A stretch of 64,000 nucleotides of DNA, taken from NCBI RefSeq assembly GCF_050859025.1, contig NZ_CP138200.1:1550001-1614000 (forward strand). Reading direction: 5' to 3'. Source of the stretch: Wukongibacter sp050859025 (lineage in GTDB: Bacteria > Bacillota > Clostridia > Peptostreptococcales > Caminicellaceae). The position numbers were made by a program, and so were the translations under genes. The notes below the pieces were generated by a model that had not been told where the DNA came from, searched no databases, and worked only from the letters and a program-made list of their open reading frames with translations. Below are positions 50,761 through 59,364 of the stretch, one piece after another. Position 1 is the stretch's first letter. Each line of letters opens with the position of its first letter.

Positions 50761-52431
50761 ATGAAAACAGATGTGCAAATTGCTCAGGAAGCCCAAATGC
50801 TACCAATAGTTGAAGTTGGTAAGACGATTGGATTAAGTGACGATGATCTAGAGCTTTATGGTAAGTATAAAGCAAAAATTTCCTTAGACGTATTTGATAA
50901 GCTAAAGGATGAGGAAGATGGAAAGCTTGTACTTGTAACAGCCATAAATCCAACTCCAGCTGGAGAAGGTAAGACAACTACAAATGTCGGACTTAGTATG
51001 GGATTAAACAAAGTTGGTAAAAAGACAATTACGGCTTTAAGAGAACCTTCACTAGGACCTTGTTTTGGTGTTAAGGGAGGAGCAGCAGGTGGAGGATATG
51101 CACAGGTAGTACCAATGGATGATATAAATCTTCATTTTACTGGAGATATTCATGCCATAACTACAGCAAACAATCTGTTAGCAGCACTTATTGACAATCA
51201 CCTTCATCAAGGTAATAGTTTAAACATTGACCCTAAGAGAGTAACTTGGAAAAGAGCATTAGACATGAATGATAGAGCTCTAAGAAGTATAACTATAGGT
51301 TTAGGTGCTAAGGGTAATGGCGTAACAAGGGAAGATGGATTCGATATTTCAGTTGCTTCTGAGATAATGGCTATAATGTGTCTTGCAACTAGCATGGAGG
51401 ATCTTAAGGATAGGCTATCAAGAATGATAGTTGGTTATACCTATGCAAATGAACCTGTTACAGCAGGTGAGCTTGACGCAACGGGAGCATTAGCATTACT
51501 TCTTAAGGATGCGATTAAACCAAACCTAGTACAGACTTTAGAAAATACACCTGCTATTATTCATGGAGGACCTTTTGCTAATATAGCACATGGTTGTAAC
51601 TCAGCAGTAGCTACTAAACTAGGTCTAAAATTAGCTGATTATGTAATAACTGAGGCAGGATTTGGAGCAGACCTTGGTGCAGAAAAGTTTTTCAATATAA
51701 AATGTAGATATGCTGGATTAAACCCAGATGCAGTTGTTGTGGTAGCTACAGTAAGAGCACTTAAAAATCATGGTGGAGTTTCTAAGGCCGATCTAGGGGA
51801 AGAAAATCTTGAAGCTCTAGCTAAAGGATTTGGAAACCTAGAAAAGCATATTGAGAATGTTAAGAAATTTGGAGTTCCAGTTGTTGTTGCTTTAAATGAA
51901 TTCCCTACTGACACTGAAGATGAGCTTAGATTCCTAGAGGATAAATGTAATGAACAAGGTGTAAACGTTGTATTGTCACAGGTATGGGCTAAAGGCGGTG
52001 AAGGTGGAGTAGCACTTGCTGAGAAGGTTGTTGAATTGGTCGAAGATGGTAATGCAAACTTCAAGCCTTTATATAACTTAGAAATGCCTATAAAGGAAAA
52101 GATTGAAACTATAGCTAAAGAGATATACGGAGCTGATGGAGTAGATTTTGCTTCTAAAGCCCTAAAGGAAATAGAGAAATACGAAAGAATTGGACTTGGA
52201 AATCTTCCAGTTTGTATGGCTAAAACACAATATTCATTATCAGATAATCCAAAGCTTCTAGCTAGACCAGAAGGATTTAAGATAACAGTTAAGTCAATTA
52301 GAGCTTCAGCTGGAGCAGGATTCCTTGTAGTTCTTACGGGGAACATTATGACTATGCCTGGTCTACCTAAGGTACCTGCAGCAAATAAAATGGATATATT
52401 ATCTAACGGAGAGATAATAGGATTATTCTAA
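50761..52431 (+). CDS. fhs: Formate-tetrahydrofolate ligase
   Basis: ATP-dependent formation of 10-formyl-tetrahydrofolate from formate in one-carbon metabolism (purinolytic, acetogenic or glycine pathways). It has the P-loop NPTPAGEGKTTTNVG (~61-75), REPSLGPCFGVKGGAAGGGYAQVVPM and DINLHFTGDIHA, the substrate segments of the family. At 556 residues it is full length. GAGGGGGAAATAGG precedes the ATG. It is single, with palindromic repeats on both sides. Confidence 0.97.
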   Translation: MKTDVQIAQEAQMLPIVEVGKTIGLSDDDLELYGKYKAKISLDVFDKLKDEEDGKLVLVTAINPTPAGEGKTTTNVGLSMGLNKVGKKTITALREPSLGPCFGVKGGAAGGGYAQVVPMDDINLHFTGDIHAITTANNLLAALIDNHLHQGNSLNIDPKRVTWKRALDMNDRALRSITIGLGAKGNGVTREDGFDISVASEIMAIMCLATSMEDLKDRLSRMIVGYTYANEPVTAGELDATGALALLLKDAIKPNLVQTLENTPAIIHGGPFANIAHGCNSAVATKLGLKLADYVITEAGFGADLGAEKFFNIKCRYAGLNPDAVVVVATVRALKNHGGVSKADLGEENLEALAKGFGNLEKHIENVKKFGVPVVVALNEFPTDTEDELRFLEDKCNEQGVNVVLSQVWAKGGEGGVALAEKVVELVEDGNANFKPLYNLEMPIKEKIETIAKEIYGADGVDFASKALKEIEKYERIGLGNLPVCMAKTQYSLSDNPKLLARPEGFKITVKSIRASAGAGFLVVLTGNIMTMPGLPKVPAANKMDILSNGEIIGLF

Positions 52432-52514
52432 AACTGATTACTACTTAAGCGTTGTTTAGAGAGGTAAATTGATGAACCTATAACTTAAAAGAGTAAAGTC
52501 TCTACTTGAATCCC

Positions 52515-52619
52515 TATAGAGAGTTCCAAGTAAATCTTAATTTATATCATATCAAAATATCCGATGAATCTTAGGAGGTTTGATATGTATAAATTAAAGT
52601 TTTGACTGAAATCTTTATA
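52515..52619. repeat. TATAGAG palindromic repeat, copy after fhs
   Basis: A 105-base copy from TATAGAGAGTTCCAAGTAAA to ACTGAAATCTTTATA, closest to the copies at 14032 and 32077 (same tip ATCCGATGAATCTTAGGA). It is preceded by a repeat half AAAGTCTCTACTTGAATCCC. Confidence 0.88.
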
Positions 52620-52665
52620 GAAAGATTTTTAAAGTAGACTTTGCCTATATAGAGAACGGAAGTCA
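52620..52665. repeat. Inverted copy of the repeat at 43016-43065
   Basis: AAAGTAGACTTTGCCTATA and the following GAACGGAAGTCATAAAA correspond, reversed, to TTCCGTT…TATAGGCAAAGTCTACTTT downstream of the exporter operon. Confidence 0.6.
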
Positions 52666-52680
52666 TAAAAAAATTAAAGC

Positions 52681-52723
52681 CAGACAATTGATATCAGAAT
52701 GATAATCATTGTCTGTTTTTTTT
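52681..52723 (+). terminator. Terminator downstream of fhs
   Basis: CAGACAAT pairs with ATTGTCTG, with an inner TGAT/ATCA stem, followed by T9. Confidence 0.88.
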
Positions 52724-52736
52724 GTAGAAAATAAAG

Positions 52737-52961
52737 ATGATAGAAAAGCCGCAAAATATTACTAAGAATTATAATATGATGAATATTGCCTCAATGTATA
52801 TAAAAATGCTAGAGAATTTAGATGTGAATATTTATACTGAAATTATGGTAGTTACTACTGTTACTTTAATAAGAGAAAGAATAGATGAAGATAGAGAGAT
52901 ATCTAAGAAAGTTATTATTTTGTCTGAGTTAATTATAAGGGAAAGCTGTAAAAGGAAATAG
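52737..52961 (+). CDS. Possible small protein (74 aa), weak evidence
   Basis: An open frame of 74 residues starting MIEKPQNITKNYNMMNIASM and ending ELIIRESCKRK, helical and charged. There is no recognisable ribosome binding site and it begins only 13 bases after a terminator. No family is recognised; it may be a remnant or not be translated. Confidence 0.28.
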   Translation: MIEKPQNITKNYNMMNIASMYIKMLENLDVNIYTEIMVVTTVTLIRERIDEDREISKKVIILSELIIRESCKRK

Positions 52962-53335
52962 CAAAAGAAGTATCGATAATAGACAATCCTATTTATTTAT
53001 GTATTAGGCCACGAGAAAGCTGTTATATTCTTAAGATTTAATATCTTCAAGGATTTGCTGATAAATCTCAAGAATGTAAGGTGTTTATCGTATAGTATAA
53101 TATATGGATAAGTAGGATTTATTTCTATAGAGGTATAGATTGTCCTAATTTATTTAAAAATATTAGAATTAAAGTTATAGGGAAGAAAAGGGAAAAATAA
53201 AAATATGTCGAAGTTAATCTTGTAGATGATTGACAAACTTTATCAAAAAAAATAAATATCATCGTTCATTGTTGTAGGATGTAGCACAATAGGTTAATTT
53301 GAGTTTTTAATTTGAAATCAGGAAGTGTTATATAT
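52962..53335. other. Intergenic region before the two-component system
   Basis: No gene visible. TATAAT-like sequences occur (e.g. AGTATAATATATGG near 53095) but without a good -35. CTCAAGAATG/CATTGTTG elements show no clear fold. Confidence 0.35.
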
Positions 53336-54637
53336 ATGAGCAAAGATACTTTTAAACGAATTATTTTAGTATCAATTATTACTACTTTAATGGGACAAGT
53401 TTATATAAATCCATTTAACTCAGATTTCAGATTGTCTATAGGGATAGCTATCTTAGCATTTCTATTAGTGAAGTTTCAGGATATACCCATTTTACTGACA
53501 ACGAGCTGTACAGCTGTATTAGTTTTTGTTTTTAGATTTACAATTGACATTATTCAGCTTAATAAAATTTTGAATATATCAGATATAGCCTTAAAGCATC
53601 TTCCGTCGGCAGTATTCTATTTAATTTTTGGCATTGCTTTATATCAGCTTAATATAAGAAAATATAAAGATTTGCCCATTTTCTTCATATTTCTTGTAGG
53701 TATTTCAGATATAGTTTCTAATGTGTCCGAGGCCGTTGTAAGGCATGAGTTTACAAAACCTTCTATAGAGATTATTTTAACTAGTATTTTTACAGCGGGT
53801 TTCTTAAGGGCTACAATAGCCTTTGTACTATATTCCAGCATCAAGGCTTATAACATGTTTATCTTAAAGGAGGAGCATCAGAAAAGGTATATAAATCTAT
53901 TGCTTTTTACTGCAAATATGAAGGCCGAGGTTTTCTTTCTCAAAAAAAATATGCAGGATATAGAGCAAGCAATGGAAAGGTCCTATTCTATTTATACGGG
54001 GCTAAAGGACATAAAGGAATCTATTGATATAAACTATACTGACAAATTGAGAAGAAGAGTATTGAATCTTGCTAAGGATATACATGAAATCAAGAAGGAT
54101 AATCAAAGAGTTGTATCGGGAATAGAGAGATTGCTTCCACAAGAAAAAAAAGAGAACACGATGAAATTGTCTACGATCTTTAAAATGCTCAGGGATAATA
54201 CTGCAAGATATATTGAAGATATCGGAAAAGAGATTAATATATTTACTCACTATACAAGTAATTATCAAGTGAAGGATTATTATCAACTTATATCAGTAAT
54301 AAATAACCTTATAATTAACAGTATAGATGCAATAGAAAATAAGGGAAATATAAGGATCTCTCAGTACAGAGAAAATGAATATATAGTATTTAAGATTGTT
54401 GATAGTGGCATGGGTATAAAGGAAGAAGATATAGGAGTTATTTTTGAACCGGGATTTTCTACAAAGTTTGACAGAAAGACTGGAAAGATGTCTACTGGTT
54501 TAGGATTAACTCATGTAAAGCATATTGTATATAACTATTTTGGGGGAAAGATTGAGGTTGATTCTCAGGTCATGCAAGGCTGTAGCTTTAGTGTATATAT
54601 TCCTATTAGAACTATTATTCCGAAGGAGGAAAGATAA
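53336..54637 (+). CDS. Sensor histidine kinase, GlnK (YcbA)-like
   Basis: A 433-residue membrane kinase. About five or six N-terminal membrane segments (residues 5-180) lead to a coiled coil and a dimerisation region with the likely phosphorylated histidine in LAKDIHEIKKDNQ. The GHKL ATPase follows: N box INNLIINSIDAIENKG, G1 KIVDSGMGIKEEDIG, F box IFEPGFSTKF, G2 TGLGLTHVKHIV. The layout matches the glutamine-sensing GlnK of Bacillus. The ATG at 53336 follows AGGAAGTG. Its stop codon abuts the regulator start. Confidence 0.9.
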   Translation: MSKDTFKRIILVSIITTLMGQVYINPFNSDFRLSIGIAILAFLLVKFQDIPILLTTSCTAVLVFVFRFTIDIIQLNKILNISDIALKHLPSAVFYLIFGIALYQLNIRKYKDLPIFFIFLVGISDIVSNVSEAVVRHEFTKPSIEIILTSIFTAGFLRATIAFVLYSSIKAYNMFILKEEHQKRYINLLLFTANMKAEVFFLKKNMQDIEQAMERSYSIYTGLKDIKESIDINYTDKLRRRVLNLAKDIHEIKKDNQRVVSGIERLLPQEKKENTMKLSTIFKMLRDNTARYIEDIGKEINIFTHYTSNYQVKDYYQLISVINNLIINSIDAIENKGNIRISQYRENEYIVFKIVDSGMGIKEEDIGVIFEPGFSTKFDRKTGKMSTGLGLTHVKHIVYNYFGGKIEVDSQVMQGCSFSVYIPIRTIIPKEER

Positions 54638-55534
54638 ATGAAGCCATCGTTTTATATAATAGATGATGATCCAGGAATAAGAAGAATACTTTCCAACATT
54701 ATTGATAATTATCGTCTGGGATATGTTTTAGGTGAATCAGAGGATGGAAATAAAGCAATTGAAGAGATTGAAGAATTTCAGCCTGACATAGCTTTAGTAG
54801 ATCTTTTACTACCTTTAGTAGATGGAATAGAAATTGTAACGGAAATGAAAAAGAAAGACTTAAGCACTCAATTTATAATGATATCGGAGGTTACATCTAA
54901 GGACATGATTGGGGAGGCTTATAAAAGTGGAATAGAGTATTTTATAAACAAGCCAATTAATGTTATTGAGGTAGTATCTATAATTGAAAAGGCAATTGAG
55001 ACTTTAAATTACAAAAAAGCATTATCTTTAATAGGTAAAACACTAGAAAGGAATAATTATAGAATATTTAGTGACAAGAAAAACGGTATTGAAAGAGATA
55101 GTATCAAAGAAGAAGTAACGAAGGTTTTTTCCGATATTGGGATTTTAGGTGAATCGGGAAGCAGTGATTTGATGAATATAATAGAGACACTAGCCAGTCA
55201 AAGAAAGGAATCAGGCGGAAAGTTTAACAATTATAGGATAAGTGATTTATATAAAAGTCTAAACAAAAGGTACAAGGACGAAAAAAAGTCAGAGGTATCG
55301 GTCAAAGCTATAGAGCAAAGAGTTAGGAGGGTAATACAATCCTCCTTAGAAAATATAGCTAGTATCGGAATAGAAGACTACGGAAATGTCAAATTTGAAA
55401 AATATTCTACTTCTCTTTTTGATTTTACCGAGGTAAGAAGGCAAATGGATTATATAAGGAAGAAATCTCAATATAGGGGAAAAATTAATGTCAAAAAATT
55501 CATTGAAGGAATATTAAGCCAAATAAATCTTTAG
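54638..55534 (+). CDS. Response regulator, GlnL (YcbB)-like
   Basis: A 298-residue regulator. Residues 1-120 are the receiver: acidic pocket IIDDDPG, phosphorylated Asp in ALVDLLLPLVDG, conserved Thr/Ser and the lysine in INKPINV. The C-terminal ~150 residues match the YcbB-type domain (NNYRISDLYKSLNKRY; KAIEQRVRRVIQSSLENIASIG), a helical DNA- or RNA-binding output. It is immediately adjacent to the kinase. In Bacillus the pair controls glutamine uptake and use; targets here are unknown. Confidence 0.92.
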   Translation: MKPSFYIIDDDPGIRRILSNIIDNYRLGYVLGESEDGNKAIEEIEEFQPDIALVDLLLPLVDGIEIVTEMKKKDLSTQFIMISEVTSKDMIGEAYKSGIEYFINKPINVIEVVSIIEKAIETLNYKKALSLIGKTLERNNYRIFSDKKNGIERDSIKEEVTKVFSDIGILGESGSSDLMNIIETLASQRKESGGKFNNYRISDLYKSLNKRYKDEKKSEVSVKAIEQRVRRVIQSSLENIASIGIEDYGNVKFEKYSTSLFDFTEVRRQMDYIRKKSQYRGKINVKKFIEGILSQINL

Positions 55535-55582
55535 AATAATTAATGCTATGGTCTATTATTCTAGTTACTCTAATAAAATAAT

Positions 55583-55611
55583 TTGTGCAAATTAATACAT
55601 TGTGATAAAAT
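55583..55611 (+). promoter_or_regulatory. Promoter of a small RNA or leader upstream of the pan genes
   Basis: TTGTGC, 17 bases, TAAAAT. The predicted transcript start falls at about 55618, exactly where the closing stem of the structured RNA begins. Confidence 0.65.
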
Positions 55612-55617
55612 AAAGTT

Positions 55618-55772
55618 GGATAGTATCGTAGCTGCGAGCTATACTGTATTTTCTTAAGCAAAAACTTAATAGGGTTATTTATCTGCTCTGAGCCTATGCT
55701 ATGGACCGAGACAGAAGGTATTAATAGTGTAAAACTATCCTTCTTTGCTTATTGCTCTGAAGGTTTTTTTAT
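55618..55772 (+). ncRNA. Candidate structured small RNA or riboswitch leader
   Basis: GGATAGT (55618) pairs with ACTATCC (55734), closing a multi-hairpin body: GTAGC-TGCGA-GCTAT, TTAAG-CAAAAA-CTTAA, and a CTGCTCTGAG…GAGACAG arm. CCTTC (55739), overlapping the closing stem, pairs with GAAGG (55759) before T7, a terminator that could compete with the closing stem. This is the layout of a transcription-terminating riboswitch or of a short sRNA. No known class (T-box, cobalamin, lysine, M-box and others) is matched by eye. Confidence 0.62.
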
Positions 55773-55846
55773 ACAGATTTAATTCACAGGATGAAATCTG
55801 ATAAAAGCTAAGTGTAGTACTATCTCCTTAGTTTTACGATTACTAT

Positions 55847-55895
55847 AAACTCTTTCTATGTCTATTTATACATAAGACTTAGAAAGAGTTTTTTT
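55847..55895 (+). terminator. Second terminator upstream of the pan operon
   Basis: AAACTCTTTCTA pairs with TAGAAAGAGTTT, followed by T7. It lies about 90 bases before the first pan-cluster gene, so either the operon has a promoter after it or transcription is controlled by antitermination. Before it, CAGATTT/AAATCTG (55774-55800) forms another hairpin. Confidence 0.85.
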
Positions 55896-55985
55896 GATTT
55901 ATTGAGAATAGGTTTATGGCTAGAGGTTAAAGGTAAATCCAAATCCTTATTAAGGTGAGAATCAAACCTAAAGGGTGTGAGAAGT

Positions 55986-56534
55986 ATGAATATTGGATTT
56001 ATTGGTGCTGGAAAGGTAAGAACTGCTTTTGCAGATATAGAAAAGGCAGTAAAAGATTTGAATAATACAGTTTTTAGTATTGAAGGCGATGAGGAACGAA
56101 TTGAAGTATTGGAGAAAATTTTGAAGACCACAGGAAATAGGTTTTTTAATATAAGTTCTAATGAGAAAATAATTTATCATGCTACTGCCTGTGTTTTATC
56201 AAACTACTTTGTAACTCTTATGGACTATGGTTTATCGCTATTTGAAGCCATTGGTATTGATAGTAAGGAAAGATATAAGGCTATGTATCCACTCATTGAA
56301 GGAACTATGAAAAACATATATGAGTTAGGTACAGAGAAGGCTTTAATGGGTCCTATTGCAAGGGGAGATGTAAATACAATTGGAAAGCATATAGAATCTA
56401 TTGGGAGTATTGTCCCAGATAAATTAGATTTCTACAAACAAATAGGTTATATGACTTTAAGCTTGGCAAAAAGAAATAAATTAGACAGTAGTGAAAAAAT
56501 AAAAGAATTACAAAATATTTTAAGGGGTGAGTAG
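55986..56534 (+). pseudogene. DUF2520 Rossmann protein with an internal deletion
   Basis: A 182-residue version of a family usually ~280 residues. It starts normally (MNIGFIGAGKV, NADP-binding glycine motif), but from residue ~15 jumps straight to FADIEKAVKDLNNTVFSIEGDEE, which in full proteins lies after residue ~110. Most of the nucleotide-binding fold is therefore missing in frame. The C-terminal domain (IYHATACVLSNYFVTLMDYGLSL) is intact. Position before panB suggests the family acts as a ketopantoate reductase; this copy is unlikely to be active. The ribosome binding site AAAGGGTGTGAGAAGT and operon coupling are kept. Confidence 0.75.
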
Positions 56535-56535
56535 A

Positions 56536-57372
56536 ATGGCAAACAAAAAGTTTACCGTTAGTTCATTTTTAAAGGCTAAAGAGAAGGGTGAAAAAATTTC
56601 AATGCTTACAGCATATGATTATTCAACTGCAAAACTCTTAGATGAAGCAGAGATAGATAGTTTGCTTGTAGGGGATTCCCTTGGAATGGTTATGCTTGGT
56701 TATGAAAATACACTTAAAGTAACTGTAGATGATATGATACATCATTGTAAGGCAGTTAGTAGAGGAGCTAAAAGAGCTATGGTAATTGGAGACATGCCAT
56801 TCTTATCATATCATGTAAGTGTTGAAGATACAATTAGAAATGCCGGTAGAATTATTCAAGAAGGTGGAGTCCATGCTGTCAAGCTAGAGGGTGGAAGAGA
56901 GGTTATTGATAAGATCAGAGCAATTGTGAAGGCTCAAATACCAGTTATAGGACATCTAGGGCTTACACCTCAATCGATAAATATATTTGGAGGCTTTAAG
57001 GTTCAGGGTAAAAGTGAGGAACAGGCTAGAAAGATAATTGAAGATGCATTACTGCTTCAAGAAGCAGGAGTCTTTGCAATAGTTTTAGAGTGTGTTCCTG
57101 AAGGTTTAGCAAAAATAATTAGTAAGAGGCTTGATATACCAACCATAGGAATTGGTGCAGGTAAATATTGTGATGGACAGGTTCTTGTGGCACAGGACAT
57201 GTTAGGCATGTATACAGATTTTGTACCTAAATTTGTAAAGCAGTATTCAAACCTTTGTGATGCTATTAAAGAATCTACAAGGTCATATATCGAAGAAATG
57301 CGTAGAGGAGTGTTTCCTGCTAAGGAACATACCTTTAGCATAGATGAAGAAGTGTTAGAAAAGCTTTATTAG
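56536..57372 (+). CDS. panB: 3-methyl-2-oxobutanoate hydroxymethyltransferase
   Basis: First step of pantothenate synthesis: transfers a hydroxymethyl group from methylene-tetrahydrofolate to ketoisovalerate, making ketopantoate. Motifs: MLTAYDYSTAKLLDEA, LLVGDSLGMVMLGYENTL (metal-binding Asp), AVKLEGG, GHLGLTPQSI and GIGAGKYCDGQVLV. Length 278 is standard. GGGGTGAGTAGA places the start at the ATG 56536, one base after the preceding gene. Confidence 0.97.
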   Translation: MANKKFTVSSFLKAKEKGEKISMLTAYDYSTAKLLDEAEIDSLLVGDSLGMVMLGYENTLKVTVDDMIHHCKAVSRGAKRAMVIGDMPFLSYHVSVEDTIRNAGRIIQEGGVHAVKLEGGREVIDKIRAIVKAQIPVIGHLGLTPQSINIFGGFKVQGKSEEQARKIIEDALLLQEAGVFAIVLECVPEGLAKIISKRLDIPTIGIGAGKYCDGQVLVAQDMLGMYTDFVPKFVKQYSNLCDAIKESTRSYIEEMRRGVFPAKEHTFSIDEEVLEKLY

Positions 57373-57393
57373 ATTCAAATAAGGAGGAAAGCA

Positions 57394-58245
57394 ATGAGAG
57401 TACTAAATACAATAAAGGATATTAGAACAATAACTAAAGAAGCTAGAAGAAATGGAAAATCAATAGGCTTTATTCCTACTATGGGCTATTTACATGAAGG
57501 GCATCTTTCACTTGTGAAAAAAGCTAGAGAAGAAAATGATTTAGTAATTGTTAGTATCTTTGTGAATCCAACTCAATTTGGCCCAGGAGAAGATTTTGAT
57601 TCATATCCCAGGGACTTAGAAAGAGATAGTAAGTTAGTAGAAGATGTGGGAGCAGATATAGTATTTTCTCCGTCGGTTAAAGAGATATATCCGTCGGGAT
57701 GTAGTACCTATGTTGATACAGATGGTGATATTACGAAAAGGCTTTGTGGTGCTTCAAGACCTGGACATTTCAAAGGAGTTACAACAATAGTAACAAAATT
57801 GTTTAATATAATAACGCCAGATAGGGCGTATTTTGGTCAAAAAGATGCTCAGCAGGTAGCCGTAATTGAGCAAATGGTTAGGGATTTATGCATGGATGTT
57901 GACATAGTATCATGTCCAATTGTAAGGGAAGAAGATGGGCTTGCTATGAGTTCAAGAAATACCTATTTAGGCGAAGAGGAGAGAAAAGCAGCAATCATAC
58001 TTTCCAAGGCACTATCTAGCGCTGAAGAGGTTATAAAAGAAGGTGAAAGAGATGCATCAAAGGTAAGTGAGCTTATTGTTAATAAAATTAATAGTCAGCC
58101 ACTATCTAAAATTGATTATGTAGAAATAGTTTGTGACAAGACGCTAGAAGCGATTGAAGAAATAAAGGGCGGTATTCTAATTGCTTTAGCAGTGAAGATA
58201 GGAAGAACAAGACTAATAGACAATGTAAGGTTGGAGGTATTATAA
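57394..58245 (+). CDS. panC: Pantothenate synthetase
   Basis: Condenses pantoate with beta-alanine through pantoyl-AMP. It shows the nucleotidyltransferase motif PTMGYLHEGHLSLVKKA (~30-46), SIFVNPTQFGPGEDFDSYPR, the FGQKDAQQ segment and MSSRNTYL (KMSKS-like). At 283 residues it is full length. AGGAGGAAAGC precedes the ATG, 21 bases after panB. It uses the beta-alanine made by PanD. Confidence 0.97.
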   Translation: MRVLNTIKDIRTITKEARRNGKSIGFIPTMGYLHEGHLSLVKKAREENDLVIVSIFVNPTQFGPGEDFDSYPRDLERDSKLVEDVGADIVFSPSVKEIYPSGCSTYVDTDGDITKRLCGASRPGHFKGVTTIVTKLFNIITPDRAYFGQKDAQQVAVIEQMVRDLCMDVDIVSCPIVREEDGLAMSSRNTYLGEEERKAAIILSKALSSAEEVIKEGERDASKVSELIVNKINSQPLSKIDYVEIVCDKTLEAIEEIKGGILIALAVKIGRTRLIDNVRLEVL

Positions 58246-58246
58246 A

Positions 58247-58630
58247 ATGCTAGTCAATATGTTTAAAAGTAAAATCCATAGAGCAACGGTTACAGAAGCC
58301 AATTTAAATTATGTAGGTAGTATAACTATAGATAAGACACTGATAGATGCGGCAGGGATTCTTCCAGGTGAAAGGGTTCAAATAGTAAACAATAATAATG
58401 GTGCGAGGCTTGAAACCTATGTTATTGAAGGAGCTGCCGACAGTGGAATTATATGTTTGAACGGTGCAGCAGCAAGATTAGTACAGCCTGGTGATAATGT
58501 AATTATTATTGCATACTGCTGGATATCTGATGAAGAAGCAAGAACGACAAAACCTAATATAGTTTTTGTTGACGAAGCTAATAAGATAGTAGAGAAAACT
58601 GATATAGAGATTCACGGGCAAGAAAAGTGA
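58247..58630 (+). CDS. panD: Aspartate 1-decarboxylase proenzyme
   Basis: Pyruvoyl enzyme making beta-alanine from aspartate. The self-cleavage site is between Gly24 and Ser25 (NYVGSITID); Ser25 becomes the pyruvoyl group. MFKSKIHRATVTEANLNYVG and the RLVQPGD loop are typical. The 127 residues are normal. It starts one base after panC with GGAGG nine bases upstream. With panB and panC it completes the pathway except for ketopantoate reduction. Confidence 0.97.
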   Translation: MLVNMFKSKIHRATVTEANLNYVGSITIDKTLIDAAGILPGERVQIVNNNNGARLETYVIEGAADSGIICLNGAAARLVQPGDNVIIIAYCWISDEEARTTKPNIVFVDEANKIVEKTDIEIHGQEK

Positions 58631-58720
58631 GTATAAAAGGGATTAAATCGTTTTGTGAGTTAGGAAATTGATAGAAAAAAAAAGAAAGCAGTCTAATTTA
58701 GCTGCTTTAATATTTATTTC

Positions 58721-58768
58721 TTTCCCATAAAATATCCTATTTATATAAATAGGATATTTTATGGGAAA
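58721..58768. terminator. Perfect 48-base palindrome between pan genes and a small minus-strand gene
   Basis: TTTCCCATAAAATATCCTAT plus TTAT and its exact complement. A smaller stem AAAGCAG/CTGCTTT (58684-58707) precedes it. It probably ends transcription on both strands, and it also contains the last codons of the convergent small gene. Confidence 0.8.
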
Positions 58769-58898
58769 AATCACTATTTGTTTTATGGTTAATAACTAAA
58801 TTTTTATCAGATTTATGATTAAATGACTTAACTGGATTAATTGGTGCAATTATTAAAATAGAAAGAACTAATGGTAACAATAATCTTATACTTTTCAT
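58737..58898 (-). CDS. Small secreted peptide candidate (53 aa)
   Basis: MKSIRLLLPLVLSILIIAPI is a good signal peptide or single membrane segment, followed by NPVKS and a 28-residue tail rich in His, Lys, Asn and Ser (FNHKSDKNLVINHKTNSDF). CGGGGGATTGAA precedes the ATG. The last codons and the TAG lie in the 48-base palindrome. Too small for usual gene-finding limits. No family recognised; possibly a signalling or antimicrobial-type peptide, or an uncharacterised exported peptide. Confidence 0.55.
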   Translation of the reverse strand: MKSIRLLLPLVLSILIIAPINPVKSFNHKSDKNLVINHKTNSDFSHKISYLYK

Positions 58899-58993
58899 TT
58901 CAATCCCCCGTTTCTAGATTTATTATCTCAAAAGAAATTATAAGGATATAAGTATATTCATGAAATTTCTATATGAGATTTAACAGAATATTG

Positions 58994-59107
58994 TATATAA
59001 AGGTTCAAGGAAAATCTTAAGCTAAATCAATTTATACATATTCAGAACTCCCAGAAGCTCCAAGTATTTATATATATATAAATTAAGTTTTGCTAGATGA
59101 ACTATAT
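58994..59107. repeat. TATAGAG palindromic repeat, diverged copy
   Basis: About 114 bases from TATAAAGGTTCAAGGAAAAT to TGCTAGATGAACTATATA, with arms CAATTTATACATATTCAGAA and TATATATATAAATTAAG. Confidence 0.7.
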
Positions 59108-59364
59108 ACAATTAGTTTTTCACATTATTCTATTAATATGTTAGAAATAGAAGGTCGAAATAGAAATAAATGAAAACAAAAATTTAGAAGCATTAAAAAC
59201 CTTCGATTTAGTCTTAGTCAAATTTTTTCCACAATGAACCATTAAAACAAAAATTTGAATTTTCCAAAAAAAATAGAAGGAAATTTCTCTTTTGTGTAGA
59301 ATTAGTATTTAAGAAAACGTTACCAACTTTCTTAAAAGTACTATAGGGATTGCACCGAAAGGTG
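59108..59364. other. AT-rich intergenic stretch with a plus-strand terminator
   Basis: No gene seen on the plus strand. GCACC-GAAA-GGTGC followed by TATTTTTTT (59351-59373) is a plus-strand terminator although no plus-strand gene precedes it, hinting at an unrecognised small transcript. AAGAAAACGTTACCAACTTTCTT near 59312 is a short inverted repeat. Confidence 0.45.

Noticed and set aside
51768..52346. 192-codon minus-strand frame within fhs
   Set aside because: Shadow of a highly conserved enzyme; Ser/Pro/Thr-rich translation typical of antisense frames.
55618..55772. Assignment of the RNA before the pan genes as 6S RNA
   Set aside because: The size and closing stem fit loosely, but the large central bubble and single apical hairpin of 6S RNA are not evident.
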